The position numbers and the translations under genes are program-made. Below, one piece after another: positions 10,889-20,385 of a DNA stretch of 64,000 nucleotides. This DNA is from Pogonophryne albipinna (taxonomy: Eukaryota; Chordata; Actinopteri; Perciformes; Artedidraconidae): the NCBI GenBank assembly GCA_028583405.1, contig CM053255.1:35408721-35472720 (forward strand), given 5' to 3'. Numbering within the stretch: position 1 is the first letter of the stretch; each line of letters opens with the position of its first letter. The notes under the pieces are model-generated. The model worked only from the letters and a program-made list of their open reading frames with translations. It was not told the origin of the DNA and did no database searches.

Positions 10889-13800
10889 TCAAAACAAGTG
10901 GGGCAAGGTACTAACATGCGCTAGGCTAACATGGCTTACCTTCCTCTTTGTCTGGTCTAAACTGGTCTTCAATGGCATTAAAACGATAAAAACGATGATG
11001 TAGTTAATCCATAGGTTAATATCCAATGTGACTGTGTCCCCTTTGAAATGTTCTGATAATCTATAAGCAATAAAACTGCAATTTGTATTTGGTTCTTGTC
11101 TGGTTTTAGATTTTTGAGGGCATACCTGTTCAACATCAGACGGTAGAAATCCACAGGGCAAAAGCAAGTCTCTGTGTAACACTTTTTCAGGTCCTCCTGT
11201 GTTCTCTGGCACCACGACATAGACAGGTGAGTCTTGGATTTGTTTAACCACAGTGTATATGGTTTTACTCCAGCGATCAGCAATTTTATGTTTTCCCCTG
11301 AAACTGACGTTTCTTACGAGGACTCGGTCTCCTGCTGCCAGGGTAGATTCTCTTACTTTGTTGTCATACCTCTGTTTGTTCTGAAAAGCATTTTTCCGAC
11401 TATGTTCAGTAGCTAAACGGTAGCTTTCAGTTAGACTTTCGGTCAACTTCTTGACATACTCTGAATGAGATAGTTTGGATCTCTCTGGACTCAGACCAAA
11501 GGCAATGTCAATTGGAAGCCTTGGCTGCCGGCCAAACATGAGTTGATATGGAGAAAAGCCTGTGGTGTCATTTTTTGTGCAATTATATGCATGAACGAGG
11601 GGTTGCACAAAATCCCTCCATTTGATTTTGTCTCCTTCTTCAAGTGTTCCCAACATTGCAAGAAGGGTTCTGTTGAATCGCTCCACAGGATTTCCACGTG
11701 GATGATAAGGTGTAGTCCTTGTCTTTTTGATGCCTAGAAGTGAGCAAAGCTCTTTGATCAGGGTTGACTCAAAATCACGACCCTGGTCGCTATGCAATCG
11801 CTCAGGAAATCCATAGTGGATGAAAAAGTTGTTCCATAGAGCTTTTGCTACCGTCTTTGCTTTTTGATCTGCTGTAGAAACTGCAACAGCATATTTTGTG
11901 AAATGATCCGTTATGACCAAGATGTCCTTGGTTCCTCTTCCATCTGGCTCAAGGGAAAGGTAGTCCATGCAGACTAGCTCCAAAGGGCGGCAAGTTCTTA
12001 TATTCACCAGTGGAGCATTCCTTTCAGCTCGTGCCTTTCTCCTGACACACCTCTCACAAGTCCTGATTTTTTCATTGACATCTACGGCCATCCGTGGCCA
12101 ATAGAATCGGGCACGAACTAAGTCAAGGGTTCTCTCCACACCCATGTGCCCAACAGCATCGTGGAGGCTTTCAAGTGATGTTTTTCTGTGACTCTTTGGA
12201 AGGACAAGCTGATAGGAAGGTTCTCCTTGGCTGATGCGTTTTCTGTATAAGACTCCATCGATCATGACCAATTGGTCCAATACTCTCAACATCAGCTGGA
12301 CTTCTCTGTCTTCCCGCTGCCTTGTTCTGTATGTCAGACGGTTTCCTGAATTCAAGATGGCAATTACTCTACTGATGATTTGATCTTGTCCCTGTTCACG
12401 TACCCAGTCTTCAAGTGACATTTGTGGCAATGTACAGGACCCAAGCACATCAGTTTGACGGAAACCTGCTGGTATGGCAGTGACATCAATTGCCAGGCAC
12501 TCAATAGGTACAGGCTGGATTGCTCCTGGATCTGCACCTGAAGACAACTGATGCCTCTGACACACAGCCTTCACAGCTTCACTTGAGAAATCAGTTCCTT
12601 TGTCATTTTTCAGGAACTGAGCAATGAACCTCTCAATGCGGTTATCTTCATCCTCAGTACTGAAATCCACTGTGTCTTGGTCATGAGGATGTGGACGTCT
12701 GGAAAGAGCATCTGCATCTTGGTTCTTTTTCCCAGCTCTGTACTGGATATTAAAGTCAAAGCTGGAAAGAGCAGCCAACCAACGATGCCCTGCTGCATCA
12801 AGTTTTGCAGACGTCAATATATATGTGAGCGGGTTGTTATCTGTCATGACCGTGAATTTTGCTCCATATAGATAATCGAAGAACTTCTCTGTAACAGCCC
12901 ACTTAAGAGAGAGGAATTCAAGTTTATGTGCAGGATATCTTCGCTCACATTGGGAGAGTCCCCGGCTTGCATAGGCAACCACTCTCAATTTGCCTTCCTG
13001 CTCCTGATACAAGGCGGCACCAAGGCCATTGATGCTTGCGTCGGTGTGCACAATGTATGGTTTCTTGGCGTCTGCAAAACCAAGAATAGGAGCTGTAGTG
13101 AGCATGTGAATGAGAGTGTTGAATGCATCCTCGGCTGCTGATGTCCATTTGTCATTGAAGGGCTTTTTGAAATCCACACACTTTGAGTTTTGGCATGAGT
13201 AGGTGGACTTTCGCTTTGGTGGCAGGTACCCAGCTGTTAAGTCATTGAGGGGTTTTGCAATTTTGGAGTAGTCCTTTATAAACCTCCTGTAATATCCAGC
13301 AAAACCAAGAAAAGACTTGAGTTCCTTGATGTTATTGGGCCTGGGCCAGGTAGTAAGGGCCGCTATCTTGGCTGGGTCCGTTTCCACTCTTTTTTCTGAA
13401 ACAACATGGCCTAGATATTTGACAGATGTCCTGAAGAATTGACATTTCTTTGGTGAAAGCTTTAAGCCATATTCCTTCAGCCTGTTTAGTACTCTCAGAA
13501 GTCGGTCCTCATGTTCCTCGAGTGTGGCAGAGAAAACAATGACGTCGTCAAGAAAGACTAAGGCTTCACTCAAGTTCATGCTACCCACACACTTTTCCAT
13601 TACTCTTTGAAAAGTACTGGGAGCATTCGTTACTCCCTGCGGCATTCTGTTAAACTCCCAGAATCCCATAGGTGTCACAAAAGCTGTCTTGAACTTGTCT
13701 TCCTCCTCCATCTCCACCTGATAATAGCCAGATTTAAGATCCATAATAGAGAACCACTTGGACCCTATTAAGGCTGAGAAAGCTTCCTCAATGTTGGGCA

Positions 13801-14185
13801 AAGCATATGCATCTTTGATGGTTTGTCGGTTCAGTTTACGGTAGTCGATGCACAACCTGATTTCACCATTCTTTTTCTTCACCACAACAATTGGAGAAGC
13901 AAAGGGGCTCTCTGATTCACGGATTATGTTAGCTTCTTGAAGTTCTTTTAAATGAAGCCTGACAGCCTCATAATCAGAAGGATGGATAGGTCTGGGTCTT
14001 TGTTTAAAGGGAGATGGGTCTGAAAGGCGGATTCGATGTTTGATCTCAGTAGTATGACCATAATCGAGATCACTATGTGCAAAGGCTTCTGACGCTGAAT
14101 TTAACTTCTTGTTGATTCTCTCCTTCCACTCTTCAGACAAAGGAGTCAGCAAAGTCAAAGGTAAGTTTACTAGAATCCGATACAT
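10889..14185 (-). CDS. pol: gypsy B pol: RT, RNase H, integrase
   Basis: The frame is open for 1098 codons. RT spans roughly residues 60-260: LCIDYRKLNRQT, WFSIMDLKSGYYQ, MPQGVTNAPSTFQR and catalytic FLDDVIVFS. RNase H follows at about 370-500 (YIVHTDASINGLGAALYQ, VMTDNNPLTY, DADALSRR). Integrase follows with HDAVGHMGVERTL, CERC, and the acidic triad D (MDYLSLE), D (HSDQGRDFE), E ([15 protein letters not shown]). The C-terminal domain has GDRVLVRN and VLHRDLLLP. The last 60 or so residues are not integrase-like, which marks the truncation. Its own ATG is inside the overlap with protease, so expression probably needs frameshifting. The enzyme core looks intact by eye. Confidence 0.88.
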   Translation of the reverse strand: MYRILVNLPLTLLTPLSEEWKERINKKLNSASEAFAHSDLDYGHTTEIKHRIRLSDPSPFKQRPRPIHPSDYEAVRLHLKELQEANIIRESESPFASPIVVVKKKNGEIRLCIDYRKLNRQTIKDAYALPNIEEAFSALIGSKWFSIMDLKSGYYQVEMEEEDKFKTAFVTPMGFWEFNRMPQGVTNAPSTFQRVMEKCVGSMNLSEALVFLDDVIVFSATLEEHEDRLLRVLNRLKEYGLKLSPKKCQFFRTSVKYLGHVVSEKRVETDPAKIAALTTWPRPNNIKELKSFLGFAGYYRRFIKDYSKIAKPLNDLTAGYLPPKRKSTYSCQNSKCVDFKKPFNDKWTSAAEDAFNTLIHMLTTAPILGFADAKKPYIVHTDASINGLGAALYQEQEGKLRVVAYASRGLSQCERRYPAHKLEFLSLKWAVTEKFFDYLYGAKFTVMTDNNPLTYILTSAKLDAAGHRWLAALSSFDFNIQYRAGKKNQDADALSRRPHPHDQDTVDFSTEDEDNRIERFIAQFLKNDKGTDFSSEAVKAVCQRHQLSSGADPGAIQPVPIECLAIDVTAIPAGFRQTDVLGSCTLPQMSLEDWVREQGQDQIISRVIAILNSGNRLTYRTRQREDREVQLMLRVLDQLVMIDGVLYRKRISQGEPSYQLVLPKSHRKTSLESLHDAVGHMGVERTLDLVRARFYWPRMAVDVNEKIRTCERCVRRKARAERNAPLVNIRTCRPLELVCMDYLSLEPDGRGTKDILVITDHFTKYAVAVSTADQKAKTVAKALWNNFFIHYGFPERLHSDQGRDFESTLIKELCSLLGIKKTRTTPYHPRGNPVERFNRTLLAMLGTLEEGDKIKWRDFVQPLVHAYNCTKNDTTGFSPYQLMFGRQPRLPIDIAFGLSPERSKLSHSEYVKKLTESLTESYRLATEHSRKNAFQNKQRYDNKVRESTLAAGDRVLVRNVSFRGKHKIADRWSKTIYTVVKQIQDSPVYVVVPENTGGPEKVLHRDLLLPCGFLPSDVEQVCPQKSKTRQEPNTNCSFIAYRLSEHFKGDTVTLDINLWINYIIVFIVLMPLKTSLDQTKRKVSHVSLAHVSTLPHLF

Positions 14186-15173
14186 TCATAGCGTTGCAGG
14201 TTGCAGAAGCTGATGCAGGATGAGATGGTTCACTTGATGTAGCTTTAGCATCATGTGATGGCAATGATGACACAGCTTTGGTAAGAGAGAGCTCAGCAAT
14301 GATGTGACCTGCAGGTACTGTGATGTCCCTTGCAGTCTCATTTTTTACCAGAACAGGCACCTTGAAGGATGGACATGATGGACTTGTCATGATGTAACTG
14401 CAAAAGAAGAGACCACCAGGTAAGTTTGACTGAGGGGGCTCAACCAAGAGTGTCACATCAGCTGCTACAGGGACATGTCTGGCATATCCTGTTAAAGCCA
14501 CCCTCTCGCCTGCAGGAATGGTGATGCACTTTTTGCTCTGCAGCTTCACAGTCCCAACTCTGCCATTTTGTTGATGTATTTTGTATCTCTGGTATAGATG
14601 TTTCACCAGTTGGAAACAATGGCTGGCTCTGGAACTATACTTTCCAAACTTGTTCTGTGCACACTTTGCATACAGAGGGTCCAGTGTATTAGTGCCTATC
14701 AACAAAGGAACATCCATGTTTGTTCTATGATCAGGCACAACAAGTGCAAGAGTAACAACTCTTTCAGCCTTCCCCATGACATCCTCTGGAAAATGGATGT
14801 TAGCTTGGACATACCCCAGATAAGGCACTTCTTGACCACCAGCGCCCTCTATGTCCAAAAGATCTTGAATAGGGAAGATTGGTCGATGTGAGAGATGGTT
14901 TTCATGAAATGACTTTGAAATTGTAGTCACTTGGGAACCGGAATAAAGAAGGCTTACACACTGAACTCCTTCAATAGTGACAGTTGCTGTACACTTGGGG
15001 CCTATCAATCCTCTTGGAAGAAGAACATCAGATGACTGAGTTGAAGAATTATTTTTACTGGTAACTGTTTCTCTTTCTTGTTTTTGTATGGGACATTTCA
15101 GTTCATCACTGGGTGCAGTTATTCCCTCCACTGCGACCCGGTCCAGTTTAAATGGCCGAATTTGCTCTGCCAT
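14133..15173 (-). pseudogene. gypsy B protease frame with a lost catalytic aspartate
   Basis: This frame links gag and pol. A retropepsin-like stretch reads VQCVSLLYSGSQVTTIS. The family motif is D-T/S-G, but here the aspartate position is tyrosine (codon at 14943-14945 on the minus strand). Aspartic proteases need this residue, so the copy is probably protease-dead. The frame has a further conserved region (VPLLIGTNTLDPLY) and ends in an Ala/Ser-rich linker overlapping the pol start. It overlaps gag by 55 bp upstream and pol by 53 bp downstream. Confidence 0.75.
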
Positions 15174-16531
15174 TCCTTTTGCCTTGCCTTCAACTCATTG
15201 TATTTCTGATCTACCAAGGGTTTATTTGGTGGATTTTCGCAATGTCTTGCTATGTGGCCATCATTGCCACATTTAAAAAAGAACCAAGCCCTTGGCCTGG
15301 GAGGATGAGTTGCTGCTAGCTGCGCTTGAAGATCTGCTGCTGCTTTAGCACGGGGATATTCCTGGGCTGGATTTGGGTTGTTAGAGTATTGCTGTGTTCT
15401 TTGATCTTCCTTCTTGCTGAGCTGCATTTTTAGTTCAGCCACCTGCTTCCTTAAATCTTCTGTTTCTGTCATGTACTTCTGGAGTACATTAGCATCATAA
15501 GGAAAAACCTCTGGCACAAGCTGCATATTTACAGATGATTTTGTTTTTGTTCCCCCAAAATGACGATGCATACGATCAAGCTTAGAAGCTCTCCTATCTT
15601 CTTCTGTACGCAACTGCAGTAAGAAGTCTGAAAAGTCAGGTGGTGTTGCAGAGTTAATTTCTTGCTGTAATGCTAGAAGAAGTGACTGATCCCAACATCC
15701 ACGACAAAACTGTCTCAACAAGAGTCTGTTTGCTTCTGCATTTAAAATGCCACCTCTCTGTATAGCTGTGTTCAGCAATGCTTGCAGTCGCTGCAGAAAC
15801 TCAGAGGCTTTCTCTCCTGTGTTTTGTTGTGTGCCAAGAAACCTTGCAAAGATCTCTTCCCCATCCTCAACTAACCCATATGCTGAGTCGAGAAGTTTGA
15901 CATAATCACGGGGAGTTGCATATGGACCTAGCTGTCTTACTAAGCTAGAAGCGGGTGGAAGCAGGCTCTCCAAAATCTTACGTCGCTGGATATCAACAGT
16001 GGGGTTATCATGCATCATAAGCTCCACATGGAGAGACCATGTCTCAAAGTCCACTTCATTTGGTGGCTTAGGATCTCTTCCTGAGAAAGGACGAAGCCAT
16101 TTGGATCCTGGATTTGATGCATTGGAGCAATCATTCTTAATAACATGCTCTACGATGATCCTTTGAATCTCAGGGGGATTGATAATGCTGTTGTCTGATG
16201 CTGCTTTGTTGAATGAATGAGCTTTCTGCAATGATTTTGTCCTACCTCTAGCTTTGGAGGCAAGTTCTGGAGAAGCACCTTGAGTAAGCTTGGTGTGTCT
16301 GCGTATCAAAGGAGTCCTACTGTCATCAGAGTCTGCATCACTCTCAGAGACTGAGCTGTCATTCTGATGCAAGAGTTCTGCACGCACTGTGGGTGTGGTT
16401 TTCTTAGGGGTCTGTGACGTTTTGTAAGCTCCATCTACACGCCACATAATCTCAAGGTCTGCTATACTTGGGAAACACTGTGGAAGGCTAGGTTCTAGGT
16501 CTAGAAAAGATTCCTCAGACTCAAATTCCAC
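15119..16531 (-). CDS. gag: gypsy B gag, PNMA-like capsid
   Basis: The frame is open for 470 codons. Residues about 150-330 hold a capsid-like region (FSGRDPKPPNEVDFETW, LLPPASSLVRQLG, FLGTQQNTGEKASEFLQRL) that resembles the Gag-derived PNMA and ZCCHC12 family of vertebrates. A coiled coil follows (TEDLRKQVAELKMQLSKKED). The C-terminal zinc knuckle reads FFKCGNDGHIARHC, so the first cysteine of C-x2-C-x4-H-x4-C has become phenylalanine. RNA packaging by this copy is therefore doubtful. The start ATG at 16531 is the first in frame and fits an N-terminal acidic segment. The PNMA link is by recognition, not search. Confidence 0.8.
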   Translation of the reverse strand: MEFESEESFLDLEPSLPQCFPSIADLEIMWRVDGAYKTSQTPKKTTPTVRAELLHQNDSSVSESDADSDDSRTPLIRRHTKLTQGASPELASKARGRTKSLQKAHSFNKAASDNSIINPPEIQRIIVEHVIKNDCSNASNPGSKWLRPFSGRDPKPPNEVDFETWSLHVELMMHDNPTVDIQRRKILESLLPPASSLVRQLGPYATPRDYVKLLDSAYGLVEDGEEIFARFLGTQQNTGEKASEFLQRLQALLNTAIQRGGILNAEANRLLLRQFCRGCWDQSLLLALQQEINSATPPDFSDFLLQLRTEEDRRASKLDRMHRHFGGTKTKSSVNMQLVPEVFPYDANVLQKYMTETEDLRKQVAELKMQLSKKEDQRTQQYSNNPNPAQEYPRAKAAADLQAQLAATHPPRPRAWFFFKCGNDGHIARHCENPPNKPLVDQKYNELKARQKEWQSKFGHLNWTGSQWRE

Positions 16532-16979
16532 TAAAATTTAACACCACTGCCTAGCCCCGTCTGCCTCACCCTTAGCACTTTGTTAACAGGCCCAAAGGGT
16601 AAACAGAATTCAGCAATCTGGTCATCAGTATCTGTTGCTGTAATACCTTCAATATACACAGACTTCTTAACATAAACACCATATTCTTGCTCAGTAGTCA
16701 TAGTTAAATGAATTGATAAACAGTTTCTAAACAGACGAGAAATTTGAATAACAGATTAAGAAAAGAAAAATGATTGTATGAATTAACATATCTACCAGCA
16801 AAAAATGTAAAATGTTTTTCCAATTATTCAATTCAAACTACTCCTCCTGGCTAGCTCGCCAAATAATGTAACACTTCTATGTACTAGGTTGCTTTCAATG
16901 AGGAGTAGAAGATAATATAAATAGAAAAAACAATATCAAATTAATATAGCTGGCATTTTATTAATTTGGGGGGGGAGAA
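16532..16979 (-). repeat. gypsy B leader and end of its 5' LTR
   Basis: On the minus strand the LTR part has an AATAAA signal near 16960 and ends GTGTTACA at 16867. It is followed by the primer-binding-like TTTGGCGAGC and about 310 bp of leader before gag. The upstream (U3) part is replaced or interrupted by the inverted repeat at 16980-17541, so the LTR start cannot be placed. Confidence 0.55.
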
Positions 16980-17541
16980 TGTAACCCACTCAAATAATGC
17001 AGTGAGTTTTTTCACCCTGTTATAACCAGCAACTCCCACTCGGGGCAGTGCTGGGGCAGCAGAGTCTGCATAGTCTGCATATGAGGGAGGAGAGGAAGAG
17101 CAGGCCAGGTGTGGTTGTTAATGAGGCTCCATGAGTGGCAGCTGAGTGTGGGCCCTGTGTGTGTTCAAATTGTTTGATGATGTGCTTTTTTTGATGCTGC
17201 GGGGAACCAGGAACTAGCAGAACCGACGGAAGTTTTTGTAGCTGCAGTTTTTGTCTTCTACTCACCAGAGAAAGGATTCTAAAGGATTCTACTCACCAGA
17301 AAAAGGATTCTAAAGGATTCTACTCACCAGAAAAAGCACATCATCAAACAATTTGAACACACACAGGGCCCACACTCAGCTGCCACTCATGGAGCCTCAT
17401 TAACAACCACACCTGGCCTGCTCTTCCTCTCCTCCCTCATATGCAGACTATGCAGACTCTGCTGCCCCAGCACTGCCCCGAGTGGGAGTTGCTGGTTATT
17501 ACAGGGTGAAAAAACTCACTGCATTATTTGAGTGGGTTACA
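16980..17541. repeat. Near-perfect inverted repeat, 211-bp arms, 140-bp spacer
   Basis: The left arm is 16980-17190 and the right arm 17331-17541. The ends are TGTAACCCACTC and GAGTGGGTTACA. I see one mismatch in the arms (CTGTTATAACC against CTGTAATAACC). The spacer carries a repeated 'ggattctactcaccaga' motif. On the plus strand the left arm is preceded by a G-run and AGAA, which looks like a polypurine tract before an LTR. No target duplication is visible at the two ends. Confidence 0.9.
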
Positions 17542-17870
17542 ACAGCATTTCATATTTAAACATCATACTTATAAACAGTATAAACAAAAAGTAAGTTTAA
17601 TTTTTTAAGATTACTTTGAAACATTCTCAACTGAAAATAACAGAAATTGCAAAATGGCGACATATGTTCACATTGTCAATTTGAAGGAGCAGTGTGCAGG
17701 ATTTAGTACGTCTAACATTGGGGATGTAGGTTCCAACCAATGGATAACTTGTTCACTCACCCTCCTATCCCAAATTTGTAGGAGAATGAATATTGGCTGC
17801 AAAAAACTTGAGGCCCAATCATGTTTCCTCTGTCCATTCTGCGCTGCTGTAGACGTGGCAGTGCAACCTA
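17542..17870. other. Gene-free stretch, likely dispersed repeat
   Basis: The segment 'gaaggagcagtgtgcaggat' and its surroundings at 17680-17870 resemble an abundant fish dispersed repeat. No boundaries or coding frame are supported. Confidence 0.35.
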
Positions 17871-18190
17871 GAGGACAAAAAGATCAGAATCAGAAACGGG
17901 TTTATTGCCAGGTAGGTTCACACGTACGAGGAATTTCACTAGGTGTCGTACATACAAATAAAAAATAAAAAAAAGTACACAGATAGCGAACTATATTAAG
18001 AACACTGTAATAAAAATATAGTAAGATAGAAATAAAATAAAGCAGTAATTTACATCAAAATAGAATGCAATACATTATAGAATATAAAATATGTGCAGTA
18101 AGCAATATTTAAACATTGCATTATTTACCATCCTGTGATCTCCATTATGTAATGCATAGAGTCTGCGTTGTGGCTGAGGTAAAGTGTCAG
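17871..18190 (-). mobile_element. LINE 3' tail (Rex/L2-like), antisense
   Basis: On the minus strand this reads as a LINE 3' untranslated end: 'cgtgtgaacctacctggcaa' followed by TAAA and TTTCTGATTCTGATC. Such tails are frequent at 3' ends of fish non-LTR elements. It lies in the same orientation as the RT fragment at 20303-20385, on the other side of the minisatellite. Confidence 0.65.
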
Positions 18191-18209
18191 TGGGGGGGGC
18201 GGGCCCTGT

Positions 18210-20302
18210 TGAGGTGGAGAGAGGTTCTGGTCCTGATGGAGAGAGGTTCTGGTCCTGATGGAGAGAGGTTCTGGTCCTGATGGAGAGAGGTGGAGAGAGG
18301 TGTTGGTCCTGATGGAGAGAGGTTCTGGTCCTGATGGAGAGAGGTTCTGGTCCTGATGGAGAGAAGTTCTGGTCCTGATGGAGAGAGGTTCTGGTCCTGA
18401 TGGAGAGAGGTTTTGGTCCTGATGGAGAGAGGTGTTGGTCCTGATGGAGAGAGGTTCTGGTCCTGATGGAGAGAGGTTCTGGTCCTGATGGAAAGAGGTT
18501 ATGGTCCTGATGGAGAGAGGTTCTGGTCCTGATGGAGAGAGGTGTTGGTCCTGATGGAGAGTGGTGTTGGTCCTGATGGAGGGAGGTTCTGGTCCTGATG
18601 GAGAGAGGTGTTGGTCCTGATGGAGAGAGGTTCTGGTCCTGATGGAGAGAGGTTCTGGTCCTGATGGAGAGAGGTGTTGGTCCTGATGGAGAGAGGTTCT
18701 GGTCCTGATGGAGAGAGGTTATGGTCCTGATGGAGAGAGGTTCTGGTCCTGATGGAGAGAGGTGTTGGTCCTGATGGAGAGTGGTGTTGGTCCTGATGGA
18801 GGGAGGTTCTGGTCCTGATGGAGAGAGGTGTTGGTCCTGATGGAGAGAGGTGTTGGTCCTGATGGAGAGAGGTTCCGGTTCTGATGGAGAGAGGTGTTGG
18901 TCCTGATGGAGAGAGGTGTTGGTCCTGATGGAGAGAGGTTCTGGTCCTGATGGAGAGAGGTGTTGTTCCGGTTCTGATGGAGAGAGGTGTTGGTCCTGAT
19001 GGAGAGAGGTGTTGGTCCTGATGGAGAGAGGTTCTGGTCCTGATGGAGAGAGGTGTTGGTCCTGATGGAGAGAGGTGTTGGTCCTGATGGAGAGAGGTTC
19101 TGGTCCTGATGGAGAGAGGTTCTGGTCCTGATGGAGAGAGGTTATGGTCCTGATGGAGAGAGGTTCTGGTCCTGATGGAGAGAGGTGTTGGTCCTGATGG
19201 AGAGTGGTGTTGGTCCTGATGGAGGGAGGTTCTGGTCCTGATGGAGAGAGGTGTTGGTCCTGATGGAGAGAGGTTCTGGTCCTGATGGAGAGAGGTTCTG
19301 GTCCTGATGGAGAGAGGTTATGGTCCTGATGGAGAGAGGTTCTGGTCCTGATGGAGAGAGGTGTTGGTCCTGATGGAGAGTGGTGTTGGTCCTGATGGAG
19401 GGAGGTTCTGGTCCTGATGGAGAGAGGTGTTGGTCCTGATGGAGAGAGGTGTTGGTCCTGATGGAGAGAGGTTCCGGTTCTGATGGAGAGAGGTGTTGGT
19501 CCTGATGGAGAGAGGTGTTGGTCCTGATGGAGAGAGGTTCTGGTCCTGATGGAGAGAGGTGTTGGTCCTGATGGAGAGAGGTGTTGGTCCTGATGGAGAG
19601 AGGTTCTGGTCCTGATGGAGAGAGGTTCTGGTCCTGATGGAGAGAGGTTATGGTCCTGATGGAGAGAGGTTCTGGTCCTGATGGAGAGAGGTGTTGGTCC
19701 TGATGGAGAGTGGTGTTGGTCCTGATGGAGGGAGGTTCTGGTCCTGATGGAGAGAGGTGTTGGTCCTGTTGGAGAGAGGTGTTGGTCCTGATGGAGAGAG
19801 GTTCTGGTCCTGATGGAGAGAGGTGTTGGTCCTGATGGAGAGAGGTGTTGGTCCTGATGGAGAGAGGTTCTGGTCCTGATGGAGAGAGGTTATGGTCCTG
19901 ATGGAGAGAAGTTTTGGTCCTGATGGAGAGAGGTTCTGGTCCTGATGGAGAGAGGTTCTGGTCCTGATGGAGAGAGATGTTGGTCCTGATGGAGAGAGGT
20001 TCTGGTCCTGATGGAGAGAGGTGTTGGTCCTGATGCAGAGAGGTGTTGGTCCTGATGGAGAGAGGTGTTGGTCCTGATGGAGAGAGGTTCTGGTCCTGAT
20101 GGAGAGAGGTTCTGGTCCTGATGGAGAGAGGTTTTGGTCCTGATGGAGAGAGGTTCTGGTCCTGATGGATAGAGGTTTTGGTCCTGATGGAGAGAGGTTA
20201 TGGTCCTGATGGAGAGAGGTTCTGGTCCTGATGGAGAGAGGTTCTGGTCCTGATGGAGAGAGGTGTTGGTCCTGATGGAGAGAGGTTCTGGTCCTGATGG
20301 GT
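18210..20302. repeat. 22-bp minisatellite, about 95 copies
   Basis: The unit is 'tcctgatggagagaggttct' plus gg. Variants differ mainly at one site (ttctgg, tgttgg, ttatgg, ttttgg). A longer block containing 'gagagtggtg' and then 'gagggagg' recurs near 18557, 18777, 19199, 19376 and 19706. Gaps of 220 and 176 bp are exact multiples of 22, so there is higher-order structure. Open minus-strand frames across it are periodicity artefacts, since three units make 66 bp without a stop. Confidence 0.95.
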
Positions 20303-20385
20303 TGTGTTGAAGGCAGAGCTGAAGTCCACAAACAGGATCCTGGCGTAGGTTCCTGCTGTGTCCAGGTGCTGGAGGACGAAGTGAA
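20303..20385 (-). pseudogene. LINE reverse transcriptase fragment (motif A)
   Basis: Minus-strand translation gives HLDTAGTYARILFVDFSSAF followed by NTT and then directly the minisatellite. FVDFSSAF is RT motif A of non-LTR elements, with its catalytic aspartate. The fragment has no continuation of the RT downstream because the 22-bp array starts there. With the 3' tail at 17871-18190 it suggests one antisense LINE copy with an altered middle. Confidence 0.8.

Larger units (their letters stand above)
10889..16979 (-). mobile_element. Ty3/gypsy retrotransposon B, antisense, 3'-truncated
   Basis: Reading the minus strand gives a 5' LTR end (TTACA at 16867), a primer-binding-like TTTGGCGAGCTAGCCAGGAG (16843-16862), a leader, gag, protease, and RT-RNase H-integrase. 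The pol frame changes to non-integrase sequence near 11090, and no 3' LTR is found, so the 3' end is lost. The three frames overlap by about 50 bp each, with gag and pol in the same frame and protease in another. Two key residues are lost (see gag and protease). Confidence 0.88.

Noticed and set aside
18210..20302. Possible CRISPR-like array of regular repeats
   Set aside because: There are no unique spacers; units are contiguous, and the context is a fish genome with LINE flanks.
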